Shown piece by piece: positions 1-6,979 of a DNA stretch of 8,497 nt (positions are counted from its first letter, which is position 1; each line of letters begins with the position of its first letter). Source of the DNA: an uncultured Clostridia bacterium (GTDB taxonomy: Bacteria; Bacillota; Clostridia; TANB77; CAG-508); assembly GCA_944388645.1 (NCBI GenBank), contig CALXJO010000041.1, forward strand, positions 1 through 8,497, read 5' to 3'. The position numbers and the translations under genes were made by a program. Under the pieces are notes generated by a model, which saw only the letters and a program-made list of their open reading frames with translations, was not told the DNA's origin and ran no database searches.

Positions 1-20
1 AAAATACGCCAAAACACCTA

Positions 21-49
21 TTGACAAATGTGAAAAATACTAGTATAAT
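21..49 (+). promoter_or_regulatory. Sigma-A promoter of rpmF
   Basis: A TTGACA box (21-26) and a TATAAT box (44-49) are separated by exactly 17 nt, a perfect housekeeping promoter. Transcription should start near 56, giving a leader of about 66 nt before rpmF. Within that leader is a weak, all-A/T hairpin (72-78 paired with 84-90), which I do not interpret. The match shows that rpmF can be transcribed independently of whatever lies upstream of the window. Confidence 0.9.
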
Positions 50-122
50 TTTAAAGTACTGGAATAAGTAGAAATATAATAAATATATTTACATAAGAAA
101 GTTTACAAGGGAGGGAATAAAA

Positions 123-311
123 ATGGCACAACCAAAAAGAAGATGGTCAAAAGCTAGAACAGGATTAAAAAGATCAACATGGAAATTAGAGAATCAAAAC
201 TTAGTTGAATGTCCTCATTGCCATGCTAAAATGATGCAACACAGAATCTGCCCAAGCTGTGGTTATTATGATGGCAGAAAAGTAGTATCAGTAGAAAATT
301 CAGAGAACTAA
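123..311 (+). CDS. rpmF: 50S ribosomal protein L32 (bL32), zinc-binding form
   Basis: This 62-residue protein is a structural component of the large ribosomal subunit. The N-terminus MAQPKRRWSKARTG is basic and typical of bL32. Two CxxC pairs (Cys30/Cys33 in CPHC and Cys43/Cys46 in CPSC) form the zinc ribbon of the so-called C+ version. The length is normal for the family. A strong ribosome binding site, AAGGGAGGG at 107-115, lies 7 nt before the ATG and fixes the start. The gene has its own promoter (21-49) and terminator (333-369), so it is a single-gene transcript here. In many Firmicutes rpmF follows a DUF177/YceD gene and precedes plsX. Neither is seen downstream, and the upstream side is cut off by the window edge. 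Confidence 0.97.
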   Translation: MAQPKRRWSKARTGLKRSTWKLENQNLVECPHCHAKMMQHRICPSCGYYDGRKVVSVENSEN

Positions 312-332
312 TAAAAATGAATAAGAATTTTT

Positions 333-369
333 AGTAACAATGCTTAGTACAAGTATTGTTATTTTTTTT
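333..369 (+). terminator. Intrinsic terminator of rpmF
   Basis: A 10-bp stem (336-345 with 351-360, one G-T pair) encloses the 5-nt loop AGTAC and can be extended outward by T335-A361. It is followed by eight consecutive T residues (362-369). It begins about 20 nt after the rpmF stop and ends the rpmF transcript. The end of the T tract doubles as the start of the -35 box of the next promoter. Confidence 0.9.
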
Positions 370-396
370 GACCAATGTTATAATCTATTCTATAAA
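368..396 (+). promoter_or_regulatory. Sigma-A promoter of the membrane protein-der operon
   Basis: TTGACC (368-373) and TATAAA (391-396) are separated by 17 nt, each one base from consensus. The predicted start of transcription is around 402-404, directly in front of the first leader hairpin. It lies immediately after the rpmF terminator and is the only good promoter I see before the gene starting at 527. A TATAAT at 379-384 is too close to this -35 box to be its partner. Confidence 0.7.
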
Positions 397-402
397 AAGC
401 AA

Positions 403-526
403 GACCAAGATTTTCTAAGTAGCAAAGCTACAAAGAAAATCTAGCTCTCGCATAACTATATTCTAAGGAAACTCACTCATTTCATGAGATGACTTTCCTA
501 AGAATATAGAAAATGATGAGGTACGA
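403..526 (+). promoter_or_regulatory. Structured 5' leader with two hairpins (candidate cis-regulatory RNA)
   Basis: Hairpin 1 (408-442) has an outer 9-bp stem AGATTTTCT/AGAAAATCT, a symmetric AA/AA internal loop, an inner 5-bp stem GTAGC/GCTAC and the loop AAA. Hairpin 2 (456-509) is a 54-nt rod. It has a 9-bp stem (456-464/501-509), an A-A mismatch, 6 bp (466-471/494-499), a C-C mismatch, 3 bp (473-475/490-492), one bulged A (489), 5 bp (476-480/484-488) and the loop TTC. It ends 8 nt before the GAGG Shine-Dalgarno (518-521). No T tract follows it, so it is not a terminator. I do not recognise a known riboswitch class. It could equally be a pair of small palindromic repeats. The structure is seen; the regulatory role is inferred. 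Confidence 0.5.
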
Positions 527-1936
527 ATGAAAGAAAAGATTAAAAGTTTAAGCCAAGAGAAGTTCATACATTATATATTAATAATAATTGCTACATGTAT
601 TGCATCAATTCCTTTAATTAATCTTCGTATTTATGGAACTGATGATGGATATGTTCATATTTTACGTTTAATTGGAACAGACAAAATTTTTCAAGAAGGT
701 ATTTTTCCACCTTTAATATGTAGTAGCTTTTGTAGAGGATTTGGTTATGCTATAAATTTGTTTTATCCTCCAATTGTTACATATGGACCATTATTGTTTA
801 AAATATTTTGCACACATTTTTATGACTGCTTAAAAATATATGCCTTTTTTACAATACTTATTTCTGGTTTTACAATGTATAATTTCATTTATGAAACAAC
901 AAAGAAAAGGCAAATTGCAATTATTGTAGCTGTAATTTATATATTTATTCCATATAGATTAGAAACAATATATAATAGATTTGCAATAGGTGAGTTTTCA
1001 GCATATATGTTTTTGCCTGTATTATTTCAAGGTCTATACAATTTACTACATGGTGATGGAAAAAAACATTATTATATAGCAATTGCAGGTATAGGACTTA
1101 TGCTATCACATACAATTACCACTGAATATTCTGCAATATTTGCTCTTATATATGTATTACTTAATTTGAGTAAAGTGCTTAATAAAGAGAAAATAAAGAA
1201 AATAGGAATAAACTTATTATTCATTTTATTAATTTGTGCATTTTTCTTAGTGCCAATGTTTGAGCATAATTTAGCAGGAGGCTATACTATTTTTTCTTCA
1301 GAAATGATGGGAAGTACACCAGAAGATGTACAAGCAGGAACTATTAGATTTATACAATTATTTGCAGATATTGAAGAAAATGGAGTAAGCTTTAAATTAG
1401 GAATTCCTTTAATAGTATTATCTTTACTTGGTATTTTTACTTATAGAAAAATGAAAAGAGATTATAAAGGGGAATATTTATCTTTCCTATTTATAGCAGT
1501 AGTATCTTTAATAATGACAACATATCTATTTCCGTGGGAATACATGCCAAGTGTTTTAACAGTGCTTCAATATTCATGGAGATTACTTACATTTTTTGAA
1601 TTTGCACTTGCAATTTTAGCAGGTTTAAATCTTTACACTTTTATAGAAATAATATCTAAAGACAAAGAAAATATAAAGAATGTGGCATGCATTGCTTCTG
1701 TTATTGTAATAATTATAACAATGGCAAAAATAGATTATAGTTATCATTATGAAGATGCAAAATCTTTATCTGATGCAGATTATGAAGAATCTGTGCTTAG
1801 TCAGGAAACTTTATCACACTTTTCAATAAATAGAGATTATTTGCCAATTAATGCATCAAATTTGCAAAGTACATATTTGGCTGATAGAGAAGACAAAGTA
1901 TATGTGCTTAAACGGAGATGCTACTATTTCAAATGA
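527..1936 (+). CDS. PTPS-related polytopic membrane protein, N-terminal part (frameshifted gene)
   Basis: The 469-residue frame encodes roughly ten or eleven hydrophobic segments, the first at about residues 14-30. A loop follows with Asp39-Asp40 and His44 (YGTDDGYVHILRL), then the stretch GFGYAINLFYPP at about 71-82. A conserved PYR..IYNRFAIGE element lies near residues 142-155. This layout fits the 6-pyruvoyl-tetrahydropterin-synthase-related membrane family. That family resembles GT-C glycosyltransferases in having an acidic pair in the first outer loop. Substrate and activity are unknown. The protein aligns with the product of 2227-3921 along its whole length up to DREDKVYVL, after which the frame runs into a short unrelated tail and stops. 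The remainder is encoded one frame away up to 2255. The ribosome binding site is GAGG (518-521), and the start MKEKIK matches that of the paralogue (MKEKMK). Confidence 0.8.
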   Translation: MKEKIKSLSQEKFIHYILIIIATCIASIPLINLRIYGTDDGYVHILRLIGTDKIFQEGIFPPLICSSFCRGFGYAINLFYPPIVTYGPLLFKIFCTHFYDCLKIYAFFTILISGFTMYNFIYETTKKRQIAIIVAVIYIFIPYRLETIYNRFAIGEFSAYMFLPVLFQGLYNLLHGDGKKHYYIAIAGIGLMLSHTITTEYSAIFALIYVLLNLSKVLNKEKIKKIGINLLFILLICAFFLVPMFEHNLAGGYTIFSSEMMGSTPEDVQAGTIRFIQLFADIEENGVSFKLGIPLIVLSLLGIFTYRKMKRDYKGEYLSFLFIAVVSLIMTTYLFPWEYMPSVLTVLQYSWRLLTFFEFALAILAGLNLYTFIEIISKDKENIKNVACIASVIVIIITMAKIDYSYHYEDAKSLSDADYEESVLSQETLSHFSINRDYLPINASNLQSTYLADREDKVYVLKRRCYYFK

Positions 1937-2255
1937 GCAAAAAGATGGATTACATTTAGAATTTGATATATCGAATACTAGAGCAAATACAGTTTTGGAA
2001 TTACCTTATTTATATTATTTAGGATATGATATAACAATTGAAAATGAAAAAATATCAAGCTTTGAATCTGATAATGGGTTTGTTTCAATACAAATTCCAG
2101 AAGATATAGAAAGTGCACACATAGTAGTACAATATAAAGGAACAATTTTAGAAAAAGTATCCTATGTTATTTCTTTAATTGCTTTAATAGGATTTATAAT
2201 TTATATTATAAAAGGTAGAAAATTAAATGAAAGAAAAGATGAAATTATTAATTAA
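1851..2255 (+). pseudogene. C-terminal fragment of the frameshifted PTPS-related membrane protein
   Basis: From about 1913 this frame continues the protein begun at 527. It has a beta-rich outer domain with ELPYLYYLGYD and the region around SFESDNGFVSI, then one hydrophobic segment (VSYVISLIALIGFIIYII) and a charged tail. The same order occurs in the downstream paralogue, which reads ELPYIYYLGYR and then ESDKGFI before its last membrane segment. The in-frame ATG at 1851 has no credible ribosome binding site. The first 20 or so residues from it are only the out-of-frame reading of the upstream gene, so this is not an independent gene. Removing one A from the run at 1910-1912 joins the parts into a single frame of 575 residues (527-2255), close to the 564 of the paralogue. 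Confidence 0.75.
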
Positions 2256-3921
2256 AAATCATATACAATATATTTTTATACTTATTGCAAGTGTTATAAT
2301 TTGCATTCCATTATTATCTAAAAATTTAGATATTTATAGAGATGATGGAATACAGCATGTATGTAGGCTTATTGGAACATATGAGTCTTTAAATACTGCA
2401 GAGTTTTTGCCAATGATTATGTCTAACTTTTGCAATAATTTTGGCTATTCTTGGAACATTTTTTATAGTCCATTTACTGCATATGTTCCTTTAATATTTA
2501 AAATATTTAATTTATCTTTTGTAAATTGCATTAAACTATTTATGTTTGCAATAACATTACTGTCTGGAATTGCAATGTATAAATTTGTATTTAAAGTTAC
2601 AAAAAATAAAAACATTTCAGTTTTTGCATCTATAATATATATTTTAGCACCATATAGAATAACAGATATGTATATAAGAAATGCACTTGCTGAACTTGCA
2701 TCATTTGTATTCTTACCAATTATATTTAATGGATTATATACAATTTTAAATGAAGAAAAAAAGTCGTATACATTAGCATGGGGAGCAATAGGATTGTTTT
2801 TAACACATAGTGTAATTACTTTATATACTGCAATTTTATGTTTTATCTATTTATTAGTATTCATAAAAAAATTAAAAAACAAAAAAGTGTTAATTACATT
2901 AGTTACAAATTTATTATTTGTAATTGTTATAACAAGCTTCTTTTGGGTTGGACTAATGCAGCATTACTTAGCTACAACTTATGAAGTCTTTGTACCTGGT
3001 AGGATGCAAAGATTTGATGTAATGAAAAGTTTAAAAGTTGGTATTTCGCAATTATTTTATACAAGTAGTAATCAGACAATGATATTTGATATAGGCCTTG
3101 TAACTATAATTGGACTAATTTTAACACCTTTAGCATATAAAAAGATTACAAAAGAGTATAGAAGAATCAATACATTATTTTTAGTATTAGGTTTAGTATT
3201 AGTAATTATGACATTAAAGTTTTTCCCATTTGAGAAACTTCCTAATTTCTTAACCATGTTACAATTTACATTTAGACTATTTGAATTTACAAGCTTCTTC
3301 TTTGCATTTGTAACAGCAGTGAACTTTGGTGCTATAATAAAAAATTTTAATTTTAAAGATATTGCCTTACTAAGTGTAATAATTTGTTTGTTATTGGTGC
3401 CATATAATAGCAAAATATCATATGAAGTAAACTTTAATGAAAAAGATTTAATAGAACCTGTGCCACTTACAGAACGTACCGGACGTGTACATGCAGGAAT
3501 GGCAAGTATGGAATATCTTCCTAGTACAGCCTTCCAAAATTCAGATTATATAATAGATAGGGAAGATGTGCCAATAATCTTAGAAGAAAACAGTCAAAGT
3601 ATAATTCAAAACTATGAAAAAAAAGGCTCAAATATGTCTATGGAAATACAAAATGTTACAGAAGAGACTAGTATAGAACTTCCATATATTTATTATTTAG
3701 GCTATAGAATATATGTAAATGACCAAGAAATCTCATATACAGAGTCAGATAAAGGTTTTATACAAATTAGCATTAATGAAGACGCCAAAATTACTGTAAA
3801 ATACACTGGAACAAATGCAATGATTATATCATTTATAGTATCAATCATTTCATTTGCAGTATTGATATTTATTTCAAATTATAGTAAAATAAAAACGCAA
3901 TTAAATAAGAATAGAAGGTGA
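2227..3921 (+). CDS. PTPS-related (GT-C-like) polytopic membrane protein, intact paralogue
   Basis: This 564-residue integral membrane protein has a first hydrophobic segment at about residues 14-31. An outer loop carries Asp39-Asp40, His44 and Arg47 (YRDDGIQHVCRLIG), at the same positions as in the upstream copy. Next come NFGYSWNIFYSPF (about 71-83), many further membrane segments to about residue 393, and an outer beta-rich domain at about 395-530. A last membrane helix and a basic tail (NKNRR) complete it. It probably belongs to the 6-pyruvoyl-tetrahydropterin-synthase-related membrane family, whose biochemical role is not settled; an envelope-glycan role is inference. It overlaps the upstream frame by 29 nt. 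The start at 2227 is preferred over ATG 2239 because MKEKMK matches the paralogue start, with a weak AAAGGT site upstream. Its TGA stop overlaps the der ribosome binding site, so the two are translationally coupled. Confidence 0.85.
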   Translation: MKEKMKLLIKNHIQYIFILIASVIICIPLLSKNLDIYRDDGIQHVCRLIGTYESLNTAEFLPMIMSNFCNNFGYSWNIFYSPFTAYVPLIFKIFNLSFVNCIKLFMFAITLLSGIAMYKFVFKVTKNKNISVFASIIYILAPYRITDMYIRNALAELASFVFLPIIFNGLYTILNEEKKSYTLAWGAIGLFLTHSVITLYTAILCFIYLLVFIKKLKNKKVLITLVTNLLFVIVITSFFWVGLMQHYLATTYEVFVPGRMQRFDVMKSLKVGISQLFYTSSNQTMIFDIGLVTIIGLILTPLAYKKITKEYRRINTLFLVLGLVLVIMTLKFFPFEKLPNFLTMLQFTFRLFEFTSFFFAFVTAVNFGAIIKNFNFKDIALLSVIICLLLVPYNSKISYEVNFNEKDLIEPVPLTERTGRVHAGMASMEYLPSTAFQNSDYIIDREDVPIILEENSQSIIQNYEKKGSNMSMEIQNVTEETSIELPYIYYLGYRIYVNDQEISYTESDKGFIQISINEDAKITVKYTGTNAMIISFIVSIISFAVLIFISNYSKIKTQLNKNRR

Positions 3922-3925
3922 AAAT

Positions 3926-5245
3926 ATGTCAAAACCAATGGTCGCAATAGTTGGAAGACCAAATGTAGGGAAATCAACATTTTTTAATTATATAATTGGA
4001 AAAAGAATTTCGATAGTTGAAGATACTCCAGGTGTTACAAGGGATAGAGTATATGGTGAGGCAAATTGGAGAGGAAGAAATTTTACTTTAATAGATACAG
4101 GTGGAATAGAATTTGACGAAAGTGATGATATAACAGTTCAAATGAAAGAGCAAGCAGATATTGCAATTTCAATGGCAGATGTTATTATATTTGTAACAGA
4201 TGCAAAACAAGGAGTTACATCACAAGATAATGAAATAGCATTAATGCTTAGAAAGTCTAACAAGCCAATTATTTTAGTATGCAATAAAGCAGATAATTAC
4301 GGAAAAGAAGCTCCAGAAATATATGAATTTTATAATCTAGGTCTTGGAGATCCATATAGAGTATCATCTGTAAATGCAATAGGAATTGGTGATGTATTAG
4401 ATGCAATATATGATAAGCTACCACCAAAACAAGAAGATGAAGATGATACATCAGAAATAAAAGTTGCAGTTATAGGAAAGCCAAATGTGGGAAAGTCTTC
4501 TTTAATAAATAAAATATTAGGAGAAAACAGATTAATAGTAAGCAATCAGGCTGGAACAACAAGAGATGCTATAGATTCTAATTTTGAGAATGAACATGGT
4601 AAATATGTATTTATTGATACAGCAGGTTTAAGAAGACATAGTAAAGTAGATGAAAAAATAGAAAAATATAGTGTTATAAGAACAAGTCTTGCAATAGAAA
4701 GAGCAGATGTATGTATATTAATGATAGATGCAAACCAAGGTGTTACAGAGCAAGATACAAAAATTGCAGGAGAAGCTCATGAAGCGGGAAAAGGAATTAT
4801 AATTGCAGTAAATAAATGGGATGAATATGAAAAGCAAAATGGCACATTAGAAAAATATAAAAAAGCTGTATATGAAAAACTTTCTTATTTATCATATGCA
4901 CCAATATTATTTATATCTGCAAAAACAGGGCAAAGAGTAGACAAGCTATTTGAATTAATAAATAGTGTTGCAAGCCAAAACGCTTTAAGAGTATCTACAG
5001 CAGTATTAAACCAAGTTTTAGCAGAAGCAATTGCAGTTGTTCAACCACCAACAGATAAAGGAAGAAGACTAAAACTATATTACATGACACAGGCTTCTAC
5101 AAAACCACCAACATTTGTTGTATTTGTTAATGACAAAAAACTATTCCATTTTTCATATGAAAGATATTTAGTAAATCAATTAAGAAAAGAATTTGGATTA
5201 GTTGGAACACCAATAAGAATAATATCAAGAGAAAAAATTGGGTGA
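3926..5245 (+). CDS. der: Ribosome-assembly GTPase Der (EngA)
   Basis: Der is an essential tandem GTPase that acts in late assembly of the 50S subunit. The 439-residue product has the full family architecture. G domain 1 shows GRPNVGKS (10-17), a switch I element PGVTRD (35-40), DTGG (57-60) and NKAD (120-123). An acidic linker follows at about 168-177. G domain 2 shows GKPNVGKS (184-191), AGTTRD (209-214), DTAG (231-234) and NKWD (296-299). A KH-like RNA-binding domain fills about 350-435. No key residue is missing. The start is fixed by AGAAGGTG (3913-3920), which includes the TGA stop of the preceding membrane protein gene only 4 nt away. The end of the gene lies within a short direct repeat, so its last codons and stop (ATTGGGTGA) are part of unit 1. 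Confidence 0.98.
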   Translation: MSKPMVAIVGRPNVGKSTFFNYIIGKRISIVEDTPGVTRDRVYGEANWRGRNFTLIDTGGIEFDESDDITVQMKEQADIAISMADVIIFVTDAKQGVTSQDNEIALMLRKSNKPIILVCNKADNYGKEAPEIYEFYNLGLGDPYRVSSVNAIGIGDVLDAIYDKLPPKQEDEDDTSEIKVAVIGKPNVGKSSLINKILGENRLIVSNQAGTTRDAIDSNFENEHGKYVFIDTAGLRRHSKVDEKIEKYSVIRTSLAIERADVCILMIDANQGVTEQDTKIAGEAHEAGKGIIIAVNKWDEYEKQNGTLEKYKKAVYEKLSYLSYAPILFISAKTGQRVDKLFELINSVASQNALRVSTAVLNQVLAEAIAVVQPPTDKGRRLKLYYMTQASTKPPTFVVFVNDKKLFHFSYERYLVNQLRKEFGLVGTPIRIISREKIG

Positions 5246-5292
5246 TTTTGGGGACACTTCTCTAAAACATCTTTTGGGTGTTTTTGGGGACA
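5240..5292 (+). repeat. 36-nt-period direct repeat with GGGGACA motifs and a hairpin at the der 3' end
   Basis: The 17-mer GGGTGATTTTGGGGACA (5240-5256) recurs at 5276-5292 with a single A-to-T change, an offset of 36 nt. Between the copies, AAAACATC (5264-5271) can pair with GGTGTTTT (5277-5284), including one G-T pair, with a 5-nt loop. The T residues are consumed in the stem and GGGG follows, so it is a poor terminator. From general recollection, GGGGACA/TGTCCCC motifs recur near REP-type (RAYT, Y1) transposase loci in Firmicutes. No transposase is present here, so a mobile origin is only a suggestion. Confidence 0.55.
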
Positions 5293-5340
5293 GGTTAAAA
5301 ACACAAAATAAATTTTAAATAATGTGAAGGAGAGATTTTT

Positions 5341-5970
5341 ATGGCAGTGTATATTATTGTTTCAGTTATAGCTTATTTGCTAGGAAGTATAAGTTTTTCT
5401 ATTATTATTAGCAAAAAAATGGCTGGATTTGATGTAAGAGATAAAGGAAGTAAAAATGCAGGTAGTACAAATGTTTTAAGAACTGTTGGAAAAAAAGCAG
5501 CAATTATAACTTTAATTTGTGATTGTTTAAAAGGAGTTATTGCAATATTAATTGCTTTTATAGCAGGTAAAATCTGGACAAATTTAGATTCAGCTTTATT
5601 AGTTCAACTTGCTGGGATTTTTGTTGTTTTGGGACATACTTTTCCTATTTTCTTTAAGTTTAAGGGAGGAAAAGGTGTTGCAACTTCACTTGGCGTTTTG
5701 TTATTAACAAATTGGCAAATTGGTCTTATTTGTTTGGTTTTTGCACTTGTTTTAATGGCACTTACAAGATTTGTTTCACTAGGATCTGTTGCAGCTGCAA
5801 TTCTTTTCCCAGTACTTACAGTATTTATAACAAATAATTATCTAGTACATGGAAATTACATAATATTTGGAATTATTCTTGCAATTTTAGTAATATTTAA
5901 TCATAGAGAGAATGTAAAGAGGCTATTAACGGGAACAGAAAATAAATTATCATTTAAAGGAACTAAATAG
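5341..5970 (+). CDS. plsY: Acyl-phosphate:glycerol-3-phosphate acyltransferase PlsY
   Basis: PlsY transfers an acyl group from acyl-phosphate (made by PlsX) to sn-glycerol-3-phosphate, forming lysophosphatidic acid at the cytoplasmic membrane. The 209-residue protein is of usual length and very hydrophobic, with several membrane segments. All three signature loops are visible: GSKNAGSTN (36-44), GHTFPIFFKFKGGKGVAT (98-115), which includes the glycine-rich phosphate-binding part, and HRENVKRLLTGTENK (188-202). A good ribosome binding site, AAGGAGAG, stands just before the ATG. The gene follows der by 95 nt, a gap holding part of the direct repeat, and precedes gpsA by 22 nt. GpsA supplies its substrate, which supports co-transcription. 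Confidence 0.97.
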   Translation: MAVYIIVSVIAYLLGSISFSIIISKKMAGFDVRDKGSKNAGSTNVLRTVGKKAAIITLICDCLKGVIAILIAFIAGKIWTNLDSALLVQLAGIFVVLGHTFPIFFKFKGGKGVATSLGVLLLTNWQIGLICLVFALVLMALTRFVSLGSVAAAILFPVLTVFITNNYLVHGNYIIFGIILAILVIFNHRENVKRLLTGTENKLSFKGTK

Positions 5971-5992
5971 TATAAGAAAGGACTAAAGAAAA

Positions 5993-6976
5993 ATGAAAAA
6001 TATAGCAATAATAGGAAGTGGAACATGGGGAGTTGCACTAGCAATCCATTTGTCTAATTTAGGAAATAATATTAAGATTTGGTCATTTACAGAAGAGGAG
6101 ACTAAGTCTATAAATGAAGATAGAAAATGTAAGTTTTTGCCTGATGCAATAATAAATGATAAAATTACTTGTTATATGGATTTACAAAAAGTAATTGAAG
6201 GTTCAGAAATTATTTTACATGTAACACCATCAAAATTTGTAAGAGAAACAATTAAAAAATATAAAAATTATGTAACAAATCAACCTATAATAATGTGTGC
6301 TAAAGGATTTGAAGAAAAAACTTTATGCACTTTAAGTCAAATTATAGAACAAGAAATGCCAAATTGTAAATATGGAATCTTCTCAGGACCAAGTCATGCA
6401 GAAGAAGTTTCTATTGGAATACCAACTGCAATTGTAATTGCTTCTAAATATAAAGAAGTTCAAACAATGGTTCAAGACCTATTTATGAATGAAAAAATGA
6501 GGGTATATGCATCTGATGATGTAATTGGAGTTGAGCTAGGAGGAGCTTTAAAAAATATAATTGCATTTTGTGCTGGTATTGCAACAGAAATTAATTTAGG
6601 AGATAATAGTTTTGCAGCTTTAATTACAAGAGGTTTAGTAGAAATTACAAGACTTGGTGAGGCAATGGGAGGTAAACACGATACTTTTTATGGATTATCA
6701 GGACTTGGGGATTTAATAGTTACTTGTATGAGTGAACATAGTAGAAACAGAAGAGCTGGAAGATTAATTGGAAGAGGCTGTACTGTAGAAGAAGCTAAAA
6801 AAGAGATTGGAATGGTAATTGAAAGTATTGATAATATAGATGTAGCACACGAACTTTCAAAAAAATATAATATAGAAATGCCAATTGTAAATGCTGTATA
6901 TGATGTTTTATATAATAACTTAAATCCTAAAGACGCAGTAAATCAATTAATGACAAGAGAAAGAAAAAGTGAATAA
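5993..6976 (+). CDS. gpsA: NAD(P)H-dependent glycerol-3-phosphate dehydrogenase
   Basis: GpsA reduces dihydroxyacetone phosphate to sn-glycerol-3-phosphate, the backbone for phospholipids and the substrate of the adjacent PlsY. The 327-residue protein is of typical length. An N-terminal Rossmann motif GSGTWGVALA occupies 8-17. AKGFE with Lys104 and SGPSHAEEV (131-139) follow. The catalytic-lysine element GGALKN has Lys187, and GLSGLGDL with HSRNRRAG lies in the C-terminal helical domain. No defects are seen. AGAAAGGA (5975-5982) is the ribosome binding site, 10 nt before the ATG. This is the last plus-strand gene of the operon. Transcription should end at the hairpin at 7006-7043, inside the convergent gene whose stop lies only 3 nt beyond the gpsA stop. 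Confidence 0.97.
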   Translation: MKNIAIIGSGTWGVALAIHLSNLGNNIKIWSFTEEETKSINEDRKCKFLPDAIINDKITCYMDLQKVIEGSEIILHVTPSKFVRETIKKYKNYVTNQPIIMCAKGFEEKTLCTLSQIIEQEMPNCKYGIFSGPSHAEEVSIGIPTAIVIASKYKEVQTMVQDLFMNEKMRVYASDDVIGVELGGALKNIIAFCAGIATEINLGDNSFAALITRGLVEITRLGEAMGGKHDTFYGLSGLGDLIVTCMSEHSRNRRAGRLIGRGCTVEEAKKEIGMVIESIDNIDVAHELSKKYNIEMPIVNAVYDVLYNNLNPKDAVNQLMTRERKSE

Positions 6977-6979
6977 ATT

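Noticed and set aside
379..384. TATAAT as the -10 box for the 527 operon
   Set aside because: It is only 5 nt from the TTGACC box, and no suitable -35 lies 16-18 nt upstream within the terminator. TATAAA at 391-396 has the correct 17-nt spacing.
1851..1912. Independent gene start at ATG 1851 for the 134-residue frame
   Set aside because: There is no ribosome binding site. The first 20 or so residues are an out-of-frame reading of a region that matches the paralogue in the other frame, so only the part after about 1913 is genuine.
3072..3413. Minus-strand open frame inside the second membrane protein gene
   Set aside because: It is fully contained in a well-supported plus-strand gene, has no ribosome binding site, and its composition is that of complemented AT-rich coding sequence.
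4269..4545. Two overlapping minus-strand open frames inside der
   Set aside because: They lie opposite conserved GTPase codons. They are His/Leu- and Ser-rich by-products of antisense reading, with no start signals.
5264..5284. Hairpin after der as an intrinsic terminator
   Set aside because: The T residues are part of the stem and GGGG follows, leaving no T tract. plsY downstream also lacks a clear promoter of its own.
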